A stretch of 64,000 nucleotides of DNA from Siphonodentalium dalli (taxonomy: Eukaryota > Mollusca > Scaphopoda > Gadilida > Siphonodentaliidae): the NCBI GenBank assembly GCA_032622095.1, contig CP136062.1, positions 151,896,875 through 151,960,874 on the forward strand. Reading direction: 5' to 3'. The notes under the pieces were generated by a model that saw only the letters and a program-made list of their open reading frames with translations, had not been told where the DNA came from and did not search any database. Every line of letters starts with the position of its first letter. Within the stretch, counting starts at the first letter, position 1. The position numbers were made by a program, and so were the translations under genes. Positions 11,736 through 23,795 of this stretch are shown one piece after another.

Positions 11736-12610
11736 CAACGCCATTTTAGCTCAACTTGACGAAGTCAAGTTTGAGCTATTACCATTGGTTGGTGTCCGTT
11801 GTCTGTCGGTCTGTGCATCCATCAACAATTTCTGTTAGCACACCCTATATGTTACATCTCTCATTCGATCGTCACCAAACTTCATATGGATCTTCGAGGT
11901 GACCTCTAGATTGGAGCCATCATTTTTTTTCTCTCGGAAATTCTTGGATTTCAGATATTAATAATCCACCAGTACACCCTGCAGCCCACATTTATTGGAG
12001 AATTGTTTTGAAAATTCCACAATCATGTTTAGGATCGCCTCCAGATGGGAGTTATTAAATTTGAATAATTTTCAATAAAAAACATGGCTGCCGGCAGCCA
12101 TCTTGGATTTTACTCTTTGCATGAAACTTTGGCACACCTTGCAGACCACATCCCTCATCCGATCATCACTAAACTTCATATGGATCTTTAGGTGACCTCT
12201 AGATGGGAGCCATAAAACTTGTCCAAATTTCATTGAAAAGCATGGCCGCCAGTGGCCATCTACGATTTTACTCGTTGTATGATTAACTCCTTCCGCACAT
12301 CCTACAGACCACCTTCTCATCCGTTCATCATCAATCTTCATATGGATCTTCATGGTGACCGAAATTTGTTTAAAAACATCTTGGATTTTACTTTTTACAT
12401 TACTAAATCCTTTGGCACACTCTACAGACCACATCCATCATCCAATCGTCACCAAACTTCATATAGATCTTCCGGGTGACCACAAGATGGCAGCTATGAA
12501 TTTTGAATTTCATTGGAAAATATGGCTGCCAGCAGCCATCTTGGATTTTACTTTTATATGTATCTCTTTGTGGTGACATCTAGTATTTCTTAGACATTTT
12601 AACTTTCTGC
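11736..12610. repeat. dispersed foldback-ended repeat, family K copy 2, with internal degenerate tandem units
   Basis: It opens with TAGCTCAACTTGACGAAG then TCAAGTTTGAGCTAT and GGTGTCCGTTGTC. It continues as about four degenerate units of 120-150 bp, each with ATGGCTGCC..CAGCCATCTTGGAT, CACACC..CAGACCACAT, TCACCAAACTTCATATGGAT and GGTGACC. This is the longest of the three copies in the window. Open frames here are by-products of the repeat. Confidence 0.55.
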
Positions 12611-12926
12611 ATTCCTAATCGCTCCATTGACTGTAACACATGAAATCTCCCATCCAAGTTGAGCTACAGTCTCAATGACACTTTCATGTAGATATGTACA
12701 CTGTAGGCCTGTACCCCCACCCCAATAAAACATCTAATCAAGTAACATGGGTATAGGCCTAGATAAAAGTGTTGCCGATGGAGAAAACATTCAAAGATGA
12801 TAACGCCATGCATGGACTTCTATGATTTATCACGTTTACCCACTACGAAGTTTTTATATGTTTACCAGGAGTGCGAGGACACCGTACTAGGGCCCATTTA
12901 TTGACATATAACTTTATAGTTATACT

Positions 12927-13175
12927 TTAACCTTTCCTATACTAAAGCATCATTAATGAGTAGTTATCCCATAGGAAATGTTCAGATAACAACAAACAGG
13001 TCGTTTGTTGAACTTGTTATCTGATCATTATCTGCAATAAATAGGACTCCTTTTGTCTTGTATGATCTGTTGTCTGCCTTTTCCCTTGCAAACGCCTCTA
13101 GATGAATAATAGACCATTCCTATCTTCACTGTTTTTACTGAGTGGAAGGATCCATTTAGTATAGAAAGGGTTACT
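12927..13175. mobile_element. TTAA-type MITE, family D copy 1
   Basis: The left end is TTAA then CCTTTCCTATACTAAAGCA; the right end is GGATCCATTTAGTATAGAAAGGG followed by a TTAC that has lost its TTAA. The middle contains GGAAATGTTCAGATAA and a foldback around GTCGTTTGTTGAAC. The same family occurs at 18098-18350, 39259-39531, 40358-42055 and 43085-43297. Confidence 0.6.
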
Positions 13176-13235
13176 ATCTCCGTCAGTGATATTTTGGACA
13201 CGGAACTATAGGTCATCCTTCAAGCTTGGCATGTC

Positions 13236-13405
13236 ACAGAAGATTTAAAAAAACACCTTAAATTACATTATCCGTAGATAATGAAATGGTACGAAATAGC
13301 TACGGTACGTTTTCGCGCACTTGTCAAATATACCACGTGCGCGAAAACGTACCGTAGGTATTTCGTATCATTTCATATCTCCGGATATGTAATACAACGT
13401 TTTGT
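13236..13405. repeat. inverted repeat
   Basis: The arms run from AAAAAACACCTTAAATTACA inward to GGTACGTTTTCGCGCAC and are mirrored, ending in GTAATACAACGTTTTGTTTTTT. The inner 30 bp (TACGGTACGTTTTCGCGCAC) match almost perfectly. Probably a MITE relic. Confidence 0.55.
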
Positions 13406-13588
13406 TTTTTAATCTCCTTTGATATGCACGGAGGATAACCAATAGTTCAGTGTCCACGGTACTTATTAGTTAAGAAAATATTTATTTCCATGGTACACAG
13501 AAGAGAAGTCTCTCAAACCAATTACACCCCATGTTATACCGAGGCAGCAGAAGCTCAAAAATAGTGGGAAGTCATAATTATTGGTGGT

Positions 13589-13604
13589 GGGGGGGGGGGG
13601 GGGG
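13589..13604 (+). repeat. G(16) homopolymer
   Basis: An uninterrupted run of 16 G in AT-rich DNA. Such runs are prone to length error in sequencing. Confidence 0.8.
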
Positions 13605-13624
13605 TAACCAAATTTTCCCATGGG

Positions 13625-13850
13625 GGACAAGCCTTGAAATAGTGTGTCTGACATTTACAGAATGATGTCCCCAGATGGGGAATTTAGTGACGCTATCCTG
13701 CACGCCGGACTAGTGTATAACCAAATTCACCATACGGGGACCTCATTCTGATTAAACCTCAACTGCTATGGGAGACCTAGGATCAGATTGCCAATTAGGG
13801 GATATAGAAACTGAATATGAGTGAAAAAGTAACTAAAACAATGTTAATTT
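13625..13850. mobile_element. family F copy 5, right side eroded
   Basis: Left end CAAGCCTTGAAATAGTGTGT and inner GATGTCCCCAGATGGGGAAT; the central GGAGACCTAGGATCAGATTG block typical of the long form is present. The right terminal repeat is not found. Confidence 0.5.
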
Positions 13851-14810
13851 CTGCAGTGTGTTGTTAACACAGTTATACTAATTTTATCCAGTCACATAGC
13901 CACGATTAAAGTCGGTGCGATACACCGAGCGCCAAAGGCATGCACGAGTACGTCAGGGAGGTCCGACCGGATATGTCCCCTGTTGAAAAATTAATACAAT
14001 TTGGTGCATTTTGGGTAGCTTTGGCAGTCGAAATGGGAGGCGAACTAGATCCATATTGGAGAGTATTATATACTATTGTATACAACTTATAAGGTACCCA
14101 TAATTGATGAAAAGGGTGGGGGACGTACATGTGCCCAAGATCCCCCCGCCTATACCCTGTCCAATAACAGCCTCAGCCAATCACCTGATTATCCAACAAA
14201 TTCTTAAGTTTGATTTTATTAGACTATTATACTCAGAAATTCCACTTTTAAGAAGATCCTCAAAACAGAAGCCCCTTAAGCCAAATAGTGACCTTCCCAA
14301 GTTTCACACTCTATACCTTATCGTCTGGAATCCCAGTAATCCAATGTTCAATGGACTGTAATGTCCCCTATTGAACAAATGCGTACACAAGCCGACATCA
14401 AAATAGCATCCGAAACTTGCTGACGCTAGTGTATGTGTTTGAACTTTAGGGACATATGCAGGACTATTGGCCAAGGATTATTATCTGGGCTAGTTCTGCA
14501 TGGTCCGAAGTCCTATCAAGCGTAGCAACCAACCATAATAGACAAAATAGAACAAATATCGAAATAATGATAATAAAAAAACGTTTGAGTTCACACTGGC
14601 AACTTCTCGGAAACACGAGACGAAAGAAAGGTTAATTTGACGAACTTTCTCAGGACCTTTCATCACACTGTAAAGAAAGGTCACCCATTTTAGTTCTTAT
14701 CGGGATTCAATTAACGTTACTCATTAACAAAACCGATTAAATTTTATGAAGGTCCAAAATGTACATATAAATAGTGATATAAATGTTTCTCTGTACACAC
14801 AATCTGTTGC

Positions 14811-16247
14811 TCAATAAACCAGCGAATAGTTATGTATCATCATATCGTCCAGCAGAGAATTCCCAACATAAGAGTTAGTAGAACAGGAATTCCGCCGAAC
14901 GTTAGTGGGGCGCGTATCCATAACACTTGGCCCTTTCCCAGATTCTGCGGCCGTCTGGTCTACAGAGACCAACCCCGTCAAGAATCGTGTATACTCGGAT
15001 TCATGTTTCCGTCGATCGGTCTTGCTGGAAACAAAATCACGTGACTCTCTGTGCTTAGGAAACGTCTTAGAATCTTCCAAAGAGTCGTTCACATCCGGTT
15101 CCCATAAACTTCTCGGCGTCGACCCCGCTCTGCAGTTAGTACTTCGATCTGAATTACTTGAGGTGTTATCTGTTTGTTCCGTCTCAACCATGTGCTTTCT
15201 CCCTCGAACGGGAGAGCTTTCTTCTTCGCTGACTTCGTATATTGTATTTGTACCGTCCATAAATGGAGTGTCGAAAGAATTGCTCAGCAAAGAAGCCGTG
15301 TCTGCGTCATCGATGTCATCAGAACCATGCAGTATTTTCCAAATTTCATCTATCCAATGACCAACACCGTCGTCAACGTGATCACGTGGTTCCTGTTGCA
15401 TCGAGTTGATGTGGTCTCGTGTGCGATGAGAAATCTGCGTTTCAAGCCATGGATTTGGCACCTTACTCTTGAATTTATAAAAGCCAGAGTTTATTTCTTC
15501 GTCGCTAAACGTGATGGATTGTGCGTTGTCGCAAATGGATGTTACATCGGGTGTTTCACCGTTGTGTTTCGTTGATTTGTTTTGCGCTTGTTTTACAAAG
15601 TCTTCATGCAAGCCTCTCCCGATTGGGGCATCGGGTCCGTAAGGCGAATTTGACAAGCTCGTCGTAGTTGAAGCAACATCGCTGTAAATGTTCTCAGTCT
15701 CATCACTCCAGCTGAAACTGTCATCCAAATAAGCAGGATTCAGAACTATATCTTCATACTCATTCGAAGACACGTCGGAACGCGACAAACCGTCGAGGAC
15801 GCAACAACTACCAAAGATTCTACCGCGCCGGAATCTGTCATCAAAGGATGAAACCCCCAACCGTGGAAGTTTTTGTGACCTTTTTGAACATTCAGCCCTA
15901 CTTTGCTCTTCTCTTGATTTGCGATAATATGCTTCGTCCCACGTACTGACGTTGGGTTGAACTTCAGGATGTCGGGAGCACGTGTCTACTTCAGACGGTT
16001 TGAGGTCGAGGATATCGCTCGAAGTCGCTAATTCTTCGTTGTTTCTTTGTAGAGCACACGTGGTGTTCGCGGAGGCCCGTTCGATCCGGTATTTATTTGT
16101 TCGGAGTGCCGATAGTGTCGGCGTGGATGGAGAGATTAGTTCGTAGTTATCCGACCCGGTCTCATCGAATGGCAGGCAGTACACATGCGTGGATGAATAT
16201 CGATGCCTGAAACATTTCCGCAGTTTCTTCATAATCCGACCAAGCAT
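14811..16247 (-). CDS. uncharacterised Ser/Asp-rich protein, 478 aa, single open frame
   Basis: This is by far the longest frame in the window. It is clearly richer in G+C than its surroundings and uses varied codons, which supports real coding sequence. I do not recognise the family. The N-terminus is short and basic (LGRIMKKLRKCFRHRY). The rest is polar and probably disordered, rich in Ser, Thr, Asp, Glu and Asn. There is no signal peptide, membrane segment or known fold that I can see. Residues DIVLNPAYLDDSFSW contain an NPxY-type motif, and GHWIDEIWKILHG may be a short amphipathic helix. The first ATG is taken as the start; an upstream non-coding exon is possible. A SINE sits about 165 bp upstream of the start. 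The frame ends in HNYSLVY. A TTTATT on the plus strand near 14214 would give a minus-strand AATAAA about 0.6 kb downstream. Confidence 0.7.
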   Translation of the reverse strand: MLGRIMKKLRKCFRHRYSSTHVYCLPFDETGSDNYELISPSTPTLSALRTNKYRIERASANTTCALQRNNEELATSSDILDLKPSEVDTCSRHPEVQPNVSTWDEAYYRKSREEQSRAECSKRSQKLPRLGVSSFDDRFRRGRIFGSCCVLDGLSRSDVSSNEYEDIVLNPAYLDDSFSWSDETENIYSDVASTTTSLSNSPYGPDAPIGRGLHEDFVKQAQNKSTKHNGETPDVTSICDNAQSITFSDEEINSGFYKFKSKVPNPWLETQISHRTRDHINSMQQEPRDHVDDGVGHWIDEIWKILHGSDDIDDADTASLLSNSFDTPFMDGTNTIYEVSEEESSPVRGRKHMVETEQTDNTSSNSDRSTNCRAGSTPRSLWEPDVNDSLEDSKTFPKHRESRDFVSSKTDRRKHESEYTRFLTGLVSVDQTAAESGKGPSVMDTRPTNVRRNSCSTNSYVGNSLLDDMMIHNYSLVY

Positions 16248-16413
16248 CTCTTAATCCAAAAACCAACACGGAAGTAGAATATCTGAAGAGAAGAATAACA
16301 GGTCAATAGAAACGTGTATATTGACACAAGATGTTGTTGGTATGGAGAAACTTTCGGCCACGCCATCGGGGCGCGGACGTTACCATAGGTAAAGTTTAGA
16401 TCCTCTATTAGTC

Positions 16414-16720
16414 GGGGGCATCGGTGGCTGTCGGTCTGCTTCAGACCGACTCGCTCCCATGCAAGCGCTGGCGATATGGGTTCAACTCCCGGTGGAGTCA
16501 TCGCTGACTTTGTATCCTATATCGCTCTATGCTGAGGGAGTTGCCAGTTACTCGCCGATGGTCGGTGATTTCGCCGGGCACAATTGGCCATTCTTCCAGC
16601 CAATGAAATCACTACCTTAGCGCACGGACCTTCGTCCACCAATAACACTGGCAACGTCATGATATAGCACTGACTGCTGAAAGTGACGTTAAACCCCAAT
16701 GAATCAATAAATAAATACCA
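16414..16720 (+). mobile_element. tRNA-derived SINE
   Basis: The head resembles a tRNA gene with RNA polymerase III boxes: an A-box-like TGGCTGTCGG and a B box GGGTTCAACTCCC about 48 bp further on. The tail is GTGACGTTAAACCCCAATGA followed by (AATA)n. This head-plus-tail layout is typical of SINEs in molluscs and other invertebrates. It lies just upstream of the 478-codon gene, in the opposite orientation to it. Confidence 0.7.
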
Positions 16721-18097
16721 CAGGCAAGGGGCAGAAGCTTCAGAAAAGAGCTTGTCTTGTAGTCTGAGACGAAGTATAAATTCCGCAAAAGGAACAATGG
16801 TCACGCTCAGCCAACAACTTTAAGCTATCAAGAATGGATATATATTTACATATATATCTTTTTGCTCTCAGACAGTTATAAAACTAATGTTTCTGTATAT
16901 GATTTGCGATTTTCTAGCCATTCTATTAAGGCAAAGGACATGCATATCATAAGCCGTTCACGCATAATCTTAAGCCGAAAACCCAACACGGAATCATGCC
17001 TGGGGAGAAGAAACGTGCATAATGACCCAAGATGGTTCTGGTGCCGCAGTAACTACTTATACGCATGTGTAAGCGAACAGAAGTTTCCAACAACTTGACA
17101 AGACCGTGCTGTTTTGTCGAACGTTAAGCATATACACATAACAGTGTATTATTCAGAAAACTCTATAATACTGCTTATACGTGTATGTATATGTAACGAT
17201 CACATTAAGCATCTACATATAACAGTGTAATGTTCAGAACGATCTAATACAGCTGATATATGGTAGCGATCACGTGAACGTTTTGTCATCGGTCACCGAA
17301 CTTCGATATTTTGACAAAAATACAAAACCACCCTTTCTATATCTGACTATTACTATATATCTGACTATCACTATTATATATATACATTTTATATGTGGGT
17401 TTGGAGTCTATGTATATGAATTAGACGGGACATCTATATGTGCTAAACAAGGTTATGAAGTATACTGTATGGTATATTCACATGTACTTTTTAGGTGTCA
17501 CATTTTGGGCCATGATACGGATTTAATCAAACAGAAATATCAGAGATACTAAGTAAGAAAACGAAAGGAAAACAATTGACGGGAAACGTCATCGACATTG
17601 CCGAACTTTCAACTATCAAAGAATGGCAAATGGATTGCATGCAATATCATCGACACTCTAAAAATTGCACCACCACATACAAGGCCACAAACAGGGGAGG
17701 AGGTACTAAACATAAGTTCTCGATACACAGGGAAGAATTGGGTTTTCCACCATAGTAACTATTTTGTTCCAATTTATAGTTCTAAACGAAGAACCAAACA
17801 ACCAGATGGTTCTAAATTTGATTTTGACAAAACGAAGAGCCAAGTTTGGTTCCACAAGGAACCCAGAATTTTGTCAGTGTATAGTTACATTCTCCCACTA
17901 ATTGCATGGGTTGTGTCAAAATGAAACATTTTCTTAATATAATATGTAGAAACGGAGCGACCAGTAATATGGGTGTCTTACACCCAAATATGGCAACCAA
18001 AAAGAAGTTAAAATTTCATGGGTCCAGTTGACCGGTATTCAAAAATTCAAGCCCGAATTGCACCATGCAGTTATAAGAATGTGTTTAGCCATTTTTC
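16721..18097. other. no recognisable gene; one 81-bp tandem duplication
   Basis: Open frames are short and low in complexity. From about 17122 to 17275 a segment containing TTAAGCATATACACATAACAGT is duplicated with an 81-bp offset. Nothing else can be named. Confidence 0.35.
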
Positions 18098-18350
18098 ACT
18101 GAATGGATTCTCCCACCAGTTAACAAAGTATATACATTGGAATGGTCAATTATTCGCCCGGAGGGATGTTCAGGAAATTTTAGCAGACGACAGACATACG
18201 AAATGTTAAAACAAGTTCAGAAGAATTCCTATATATTCATTGTAGGGAGATGTTCAGATAATAAGTTCAACAAACGTTTATTGAACGAAATAACTGAACA
18301 TTTTCCAAGGAAACTACTCATCGATGAGTATTTAGTAAAGAAAGGGTTAA
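18098..18350. mobile_element. family D element copy 2 (left tip eroded)
   Basis: It contains GAATGGATTCTCCCACCAGT, the diagnostic GGGATGTTCAGGAAATTTTA and TAGCAGACGACAGACATACG. The right end is GAGTATTTAGTAAAGAAAGGG then TTAA. It serves as the uninterrupted reference for the split copy at 40358-42055. Confidence 0.55.
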
Positions 18351-18477
18351 TTTAATAGTACATAATTTCAATGGAGAGAGTTAGAACTTATGACATTTTT
18401 TTCAAATTTATCTATGAATAATTTTGACACTGCATGGATACCAAATTCATGCCAGAGAATTTTTGGGGGTGGATTTT

Positions 18478-18754
18478 CAGAATTTGAGCCAAAGATGAGT
18501 GCAACATACACTCATTTACTTTATGAACGATGTAAAACAGTTGACATGTAATTATAATGAAAATGAATTTATGACTGGAGTCATCAATTCTTTTTCATTA
18601 TAATCTTCATGCTGTTTGCATCGTTCATAGACCACATGAGTGTATTTTGCACTAATCCGTGGCTCAAATTCATTCATTTGTTGCATATATTCTGTTGAGT
18701 ATAAAAGGAGGTGGTCCCATAAATTGCCGGATTTAGTGTACAGTACCCCTTTAA
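18478..18754. mobile_element. family L inverted-repeat element copy 1 (left end eroded)
   Basis: Inverted arms meet at AATTTATGACTGGAGTCATCAATT. The right end is GTGTACAGTACCCC then TTTAA. The copy at 53619-53952 shares the centre and ends. Confidence 0.55.
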
Positions 18755-18755
18755 A

Positions 18756-19051
18756 ATTAATCGGGGTTCACGATTAGATAGCGAATGCAGTTTAATCGCA
18801 GTAAAAAATTCAATGCGAGTTCTGAATTGAGACTATGATTATTGACGAAATAACGGATATACTTGAAGAAGTGTTTTAAAACTTGTCGTTTTGTAAATTC
18901 ATCATACAAATCTTCGTTATTTCGGCTAAGTACGTTATATATAGAGTTATCACCCTTCCGCTTAACTCATGATACTCATTTCTAAATGTGACACATACCT
19001 CCGTGGCACCGAGCTGTTACTGCTATATAATCGTGAACCCCGATTAATTAA
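18756..19051. mobile_element. inverted-repeat element, ends ATTAATCGGGGTTCACGATTA
   Basis: The terminal 20 bp (TTAATCGGGGTTCACGATTA) are exactly mirrored at the right edge. Directly abuts the family L element on its left. The interior is unrelated to other families seen here. Confidence 0.6.
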
Positions 19052-19689
19052 GTATCTTTCGGTATCTAATCATGTGTTTATTAGGTGCACAGTCAGAAGC
19101 GTGCAATCCCATCATCCATGGGAGAAGGGCGGATGTAAGTTATCAAAACTTGTGGCCCGACCCTCTTGTAATATTATATTACAATAAAAAATTTGTTTTA
19201 GAAAAAAAAGAGAAGACCAAAGTCATATAAATTTAGCTATAAGAGCCCCTGTTGACTTACCGTATGTGGTAGAAAGAATAGTTGCGCTGCAGTAGATGAC
19301 TCCAAAAATCATATAATATAACACATGTGTAACAATGATGCTACTGCGGATATTCGAAAACCCTTCTTTGCACCCTGAACCTTTGGGAGTTTGAGACGGG
19401 AGTGACTGATCGTCGTGGATGTTGAGTATAAGAGTAAAGCATTTGTTCAGCTATTGATCCGCTTAAACGTCACCTTGAAATATCTCACACATTTGTTGAA
19501 TGGAGCTTTTATTTGAGAGAAATCTGAGTTTACATTAAATAACGATTTTTATCGGGTTGTGTTTGTGTGATTAAGGCTTATCATATACATACGTCATGCG
19601 TTTCACATTCTATGGAAACAGTCCAACATCATCGTATAGCGTCACGAAGAACTAATCGTGTATATGTTCTCAAAACCAGGCACCATTTT

Positions 19690-20103
19690 AAAGTGACACA
19701 CTGAGTCAATTCCAAATTCTTAACACACACACTGAATGGATTTTAAGATGCATAATCCGAATTAACGCTCCCAAATGACTATTTATTTGCCTGAAATTTG
19801 TTATTTCTCGAAATGTATAATTATTGTCAGAAACGAGTCGGACAAAATTGCGGATGAAGATGGATAACTCTAAAATCAAGTGGTAATATGGCCAAATTTC
19901 GTGATATGCAAGTGATAATACGGCCATATTTCATTGAATAACATGTTGATAAATAACACGTTTTGGACATTTATACCATAGTTGACAGCGGTTAGCATTA
20001 TATTGTTGTAAATTAATCGATTCTGATAACAAATCATTTTTAAGAAATGTTGTTGTTGTAACTTGATGATATGGGGAGCGTCTGATCGGATTGAGTACCT
20101 TTA
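19690..20103. mobile_element. GGTACT-family element, inverted partial copy
   Basis: The right part (CATAGTTGACAGCGGTTAGC, AACTTGATGATATGGGGAGC, GATCGGATTGAGTACCTTTAA) is the reverse complement of 8872-9010. The left part also matches 9040-9130. The left tip is not clear. Confidence 0.5.
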
Positions 20104-20224
20104 ATCAGTCATCAGAAAAGTAGTTGAAGCTAGGCTATCATAGTAGAAGAACATAAGAACTCAAACGTGACTTCCATTACTTATTGGGCAATTTTGTAGT
20201 TGGCCAAAGGAAGGGTGATGTATG

Positions 20225-20745
20225 GACCCCTACAAGTGTGGTGTGTCGAAAGGTTGCCTTTGTTGGCCACCCTACAACACCCCGATCAGGCTTTGTTTGA
20301 CCGAAATCAGTCAATGGGTTGAGAAATGACATTGCCAGGTGTCATGCATATTCCGACTTCTCTGATGCATGGTGACAACCATTTTGGATCGTGTTGGGAC
20401 GTTGGAGGTGTTTGAAAGGGTGTCTTGTTGGCGACCCTGCAACATCATTTGTTTGACCGAAATCGGTCAATGGGTTCAGAAAGACATTCACGGGTGCCCT
20501 ATTCGGACCCCTCTGGGCGAGGCCATTTTGGATCCGGTGGGGGTGTTTGGGGTCTTTCGAAAGGGGCTATGTCTTGGAGCCACCATACAACACCTCTTGT
20601 TTGACGAAATCTGTCAAGGGACTGAAAATGACTTGGATGTTCTATTCGGACCCCTCTGGGCGGCGGCCATTTTGGATTTGAGTGGTGTGTTTCGAAAGGG
20701 TGTCTTAGGGCCACCCTATACAACACCATTTGTTTGACCGAAAAC
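20225..20745. repeat. degenerate tandem repeat, 144-bp unit, about 3.6 copies
   Basis: CCATTTTGGAT recurs at 20379, 20523 and 20667, exactly 144 bp apart. Each is followed by GGTGTTTG..GAAAGGG, a CCACCCTACAACACC block, TTTGACCGAAATC and CGGACCCCTCTGGGCG. 144 bp is a multiple of three, which explains a 122-codon frame here; the divergence pattern does not suggest protein coding. Confidence 0.65.
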
Positions 20746-21145
20746 ATATTTGTTGAATAAGGAATAAGTAACGAAAATCACCAGCTTCACAAAGAACCCC
20801 TGAAATTTTTTTCACAAGAAACCGGATTTATATTAACATTGAGCCGACGTTTTTGTTATTTCTTGGTTTCTTGTTGATAACATCTTACATGATCCGAGTC
20901 TCTTGTAGAGACGATCCACATTTCTTTGTACACTGTCCCTTCATTTGTGATGGAGGATGATCAATCAATTAAAATAAACGTGGATCGTATTGTGGTGGAG
21001 CGAGCCAGAAAGCCGTGCTCGCACTAAACCGGGTTGTTGGTGGTCCTTTCTATAGATGCCCATCTTGTTGTAACTTAATTAATGATACGGAACCAAACGA
21101 ATCGTGATATTTAAATATGGCGTATCTATTCCGGGCTACACTTAC

Positions 21146-21169
21146 AACAACAACAACAACAACAACAAA
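21146..21169 (+). repeat. (CAA)n microsatellite
   Basis: About eight consecutive ACA triplets. Confidence 0.8.
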
Positions 21170-21302
21170 CATATTTTTCATAAACCAGATTGAAGACTAC
21201 AAATATCTTTTTTCTGTGAATAAAACACTTGCAGACAACACTGAAGATTGTATAAGTTATTTGTCTATAAAGCAGTGTATAAAGGCATAACAAGTAAGGG
21301 TT

Positions 21303-21400
21303 AGAGCACAATAATTGTTCTTTACCAGAATCAATCGAGTCAAAGACGAGATTTATTCTGGTAAAGAACTATTCGCGTGCTCTGACCGACTTAGAGCACA
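21303..21400. repeat. inverted repeat (hairpin)
   Basis: TTAGAGCACAATAATTGTTC and TTTACCAGAATCAATC are mirrored by GATTTATTCTGGTAAAGAAC and the following GTGCTCTGA. The stem is about 35 bp with a short loop. Confidence 0.5.
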
Positions 21401-21802
21401 ATTGATCCCACATAATGCAATCAACTGGAAATGTGCCGTTGAGCGTGTTTTGACCACGACGCACAATCCGTGCGCTGGTCGCGATTGGACTAATAGCCGG
21501 TTAGCCACGCCCAACAACGTGATTAACATGAATTGATCGCCGTTGAATGTGAATCGATATGTCCCAAACAACACGGACTGGTCCCACCTCGAAACGCCCG
21601 TGCGAGTTGTCTGTTATGCGTTGCGTATGCCCAACAATGAGATAATCACTGAACTATTCCTTCGCCAGCCTTGGGAATTGGTGTGCTTTACCAAAAATCA
21701 GGGAACGATTGCAACAATGGGATTGTGCTGTAAACTATGTTATTATCCATCCCTAAAGTAACACTATTTCTGATTGGGCAAAAACGTCACATGATAATCC
21801 GG

Positions 21803-22045
21803 GAAAAAGTCATATTGGACTCCCTAAAGTCGAATCGAGTCCAATATGTCTTTTATAAAAATTACCGCGACTCCGGGTGACGTCATTTGGATAAAAATAC
21901 AGATGGATAATAAAAATGTCATTATACAATGTTGTGTACAGTGTGTGTTTTCTTGTACTCGTCCAGGTTGTGGTGAAAAGTAATATTGGACTCGACGCTA
22001 CCCGTCCAATATGTGACCACAACCTGGATACAACATTGTATAATA
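21803..22045. mobile_element. foldback element, family I copy 1
   Basis: A small hairpin (CATATTGGACTC ... GAGTCCAATATG) is followed by an inverted repeat with ends ATTATACAATGTTGTGTACA / inverse and inner CCAGGTTGTGGTGAAAAGT. Family copy 2 is at 27194-27381. Confidence 0.55.
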
Positions 22046-22312
22046 ACTTTCTATTATTATTATATGCTTCCCCATTATTTAGTGGGAAATTGCCGCAACG
22101 TAAATATCGTATTTTAGTGTCTAGACAGCATATAGCCGCTCGTGAAAATTATATATTTCTTTCCAAACACTCATGAGATATTTAGGTATTCAAACAAAAC
22201 AATTCTCCATTTATTCCTGCAAAAAAAATAATATATGAATGACAATTTGCCTTGAAGCAGTGGGGATATAGAGTTATCCCTCTTGCAACATTTTTTCTTC
22301 TTCTTAAAATAG

Positions 22313-22495
22313 CCCGCAAAACTGTCCCGAAAGTTGTTATGATTATAGACCAGAAAAAATCTAAATCAAATCAATATTAATTGATAGAAGCGTTTCCGGA
22401 CTGGTGTCTTTGATTCGTGCATATTTATTATTTTATAACCCAGAAACAACTTGTTATGAATAGATAGTTTATCTTTAATTATTTTAGATTAAGAG
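22313..22495. repeat. dispersed repeat, family M copy 1
   Basis: It shares ATATTAATTGATAGAAGC, CTGGTGTCTTTGATTC, ATTATTTTATA.CC.GAA and ATCTTTAATT with copies near 27118-27195 plus 27765-27850, 39145-39262 and 62200-62360. Class unknown. Confidence 0.45.
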
Positions 22496-23795
22496 CTAAT
22501 GATCGATTTACATTTCGTCATTAGAGACTTACCATTGTTTGAAGGCGGCGTTGTTTTATTTGTTGCGCGATCCAAGATTTACACACGTTTAGTGCGACAT
22601 CCTCTTTAATCTCGCATGTAAATATTTTAGCAAAAACAAGTATTTCCCGCCTATGACGCATGTATATTTAATCGACCCGCGGCATCCACATCGGATCAGT
22701 CATTGAGCAAAGATTTCACTCGATTCTTGGCATGCGAAGTCCGACACATTTTATCACTATTATTAGTGAATGTGCAAAGATGTTCATTGTTTGTTGGTAT
22801 TTGCTTGTTTTTTTCTTGTTGTTGTAGACACGATGCTGTTAAAATTTTAATGGGCCATATATCGCGCTGCATGATCTTTCTTGGTGTTAAAGGGACACAT
22901 GTCAGGCACTCGTTGTGAGTAAATATGGAAAAACAATAAAAAATATAAAAGTCTGCAAAAACACCACCAAATGAAGAAGAAAATGGAGAATTAGATAAAC
23001 TTTGTTCTTATATTCAATATGGATTGTTCTCCAGTAACGAAATTTCGTGTGTTGAAACCATTGGCATGTAATCAAAAAAGTTCGAAAATATTAGTATGAA
23101 TATGATTTGTAGAATTTATTTCAAATGCTTTTATCTTTTCCAATGTTTAGCATCAATATTTGAATAAAGGCACGGGCGGCGTTCGTTGCAGTCTGATTAA
23201 AACCATACTCAAAATCTAACGATAATTCAGCGCGTAAATAGTATATTATCGTCAAGACGTACGGTGGTGTACGTAAACAAGAGCCTGCTCGTGTTACAGC
23301 TGTTTTTCTTCTGTTTACATAACACAGCGCAATTCTATTGGTTAATCACACACAAATGATATAAACGCTCTTTATTATTTCCATATCAGGAAAACAGTAA
23401 CAAATAACGCTCTTTATGTTTACCATATCCGGATCTAAACAAAAGCCAGGTTCTGTAACGTTTTTTTGCTTTTGTTTACATAACAAAGGAAAAAACAGTT
23501 GATAATAACATACTGTTTATGCGATATTTCTGATTGGTATAAGAACAGTCTGTCTATATTTTACTATTATTTCTGTTTATGGCGGTTTTTTGAAGGAGGT
23601 GAATATTTTAACAGCATACCCACCGCCAACGACGCCCGTATCTTTAAACTTTGGTATATTATTGGACTAATGGCACTGTGATCGATAATAACACTGAAAC
23701 ATTAATACGTTTACATAACAATGCGAAATCTCATTATTGGAGAGTTTTTAATAATGAAAATAAGAACGAAATCGACTTATTTTTGCATGTACTTA
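22496..23795. other. no recognisable gene
   Basis: I see only short AT-rich frames and no splice-bounded coding segment. Two partly similar blocks with GTTTACATAACA occur near 23310 and 23474, suggesting an old duplication. Confidence 0.3.

Noticed and set aside
20369-20737. A 122-codon plus-strand frame
   Set aside because: The 144-bp tandem unit is a multiple of three, so an open frame persists by chance; no domain was recognised.
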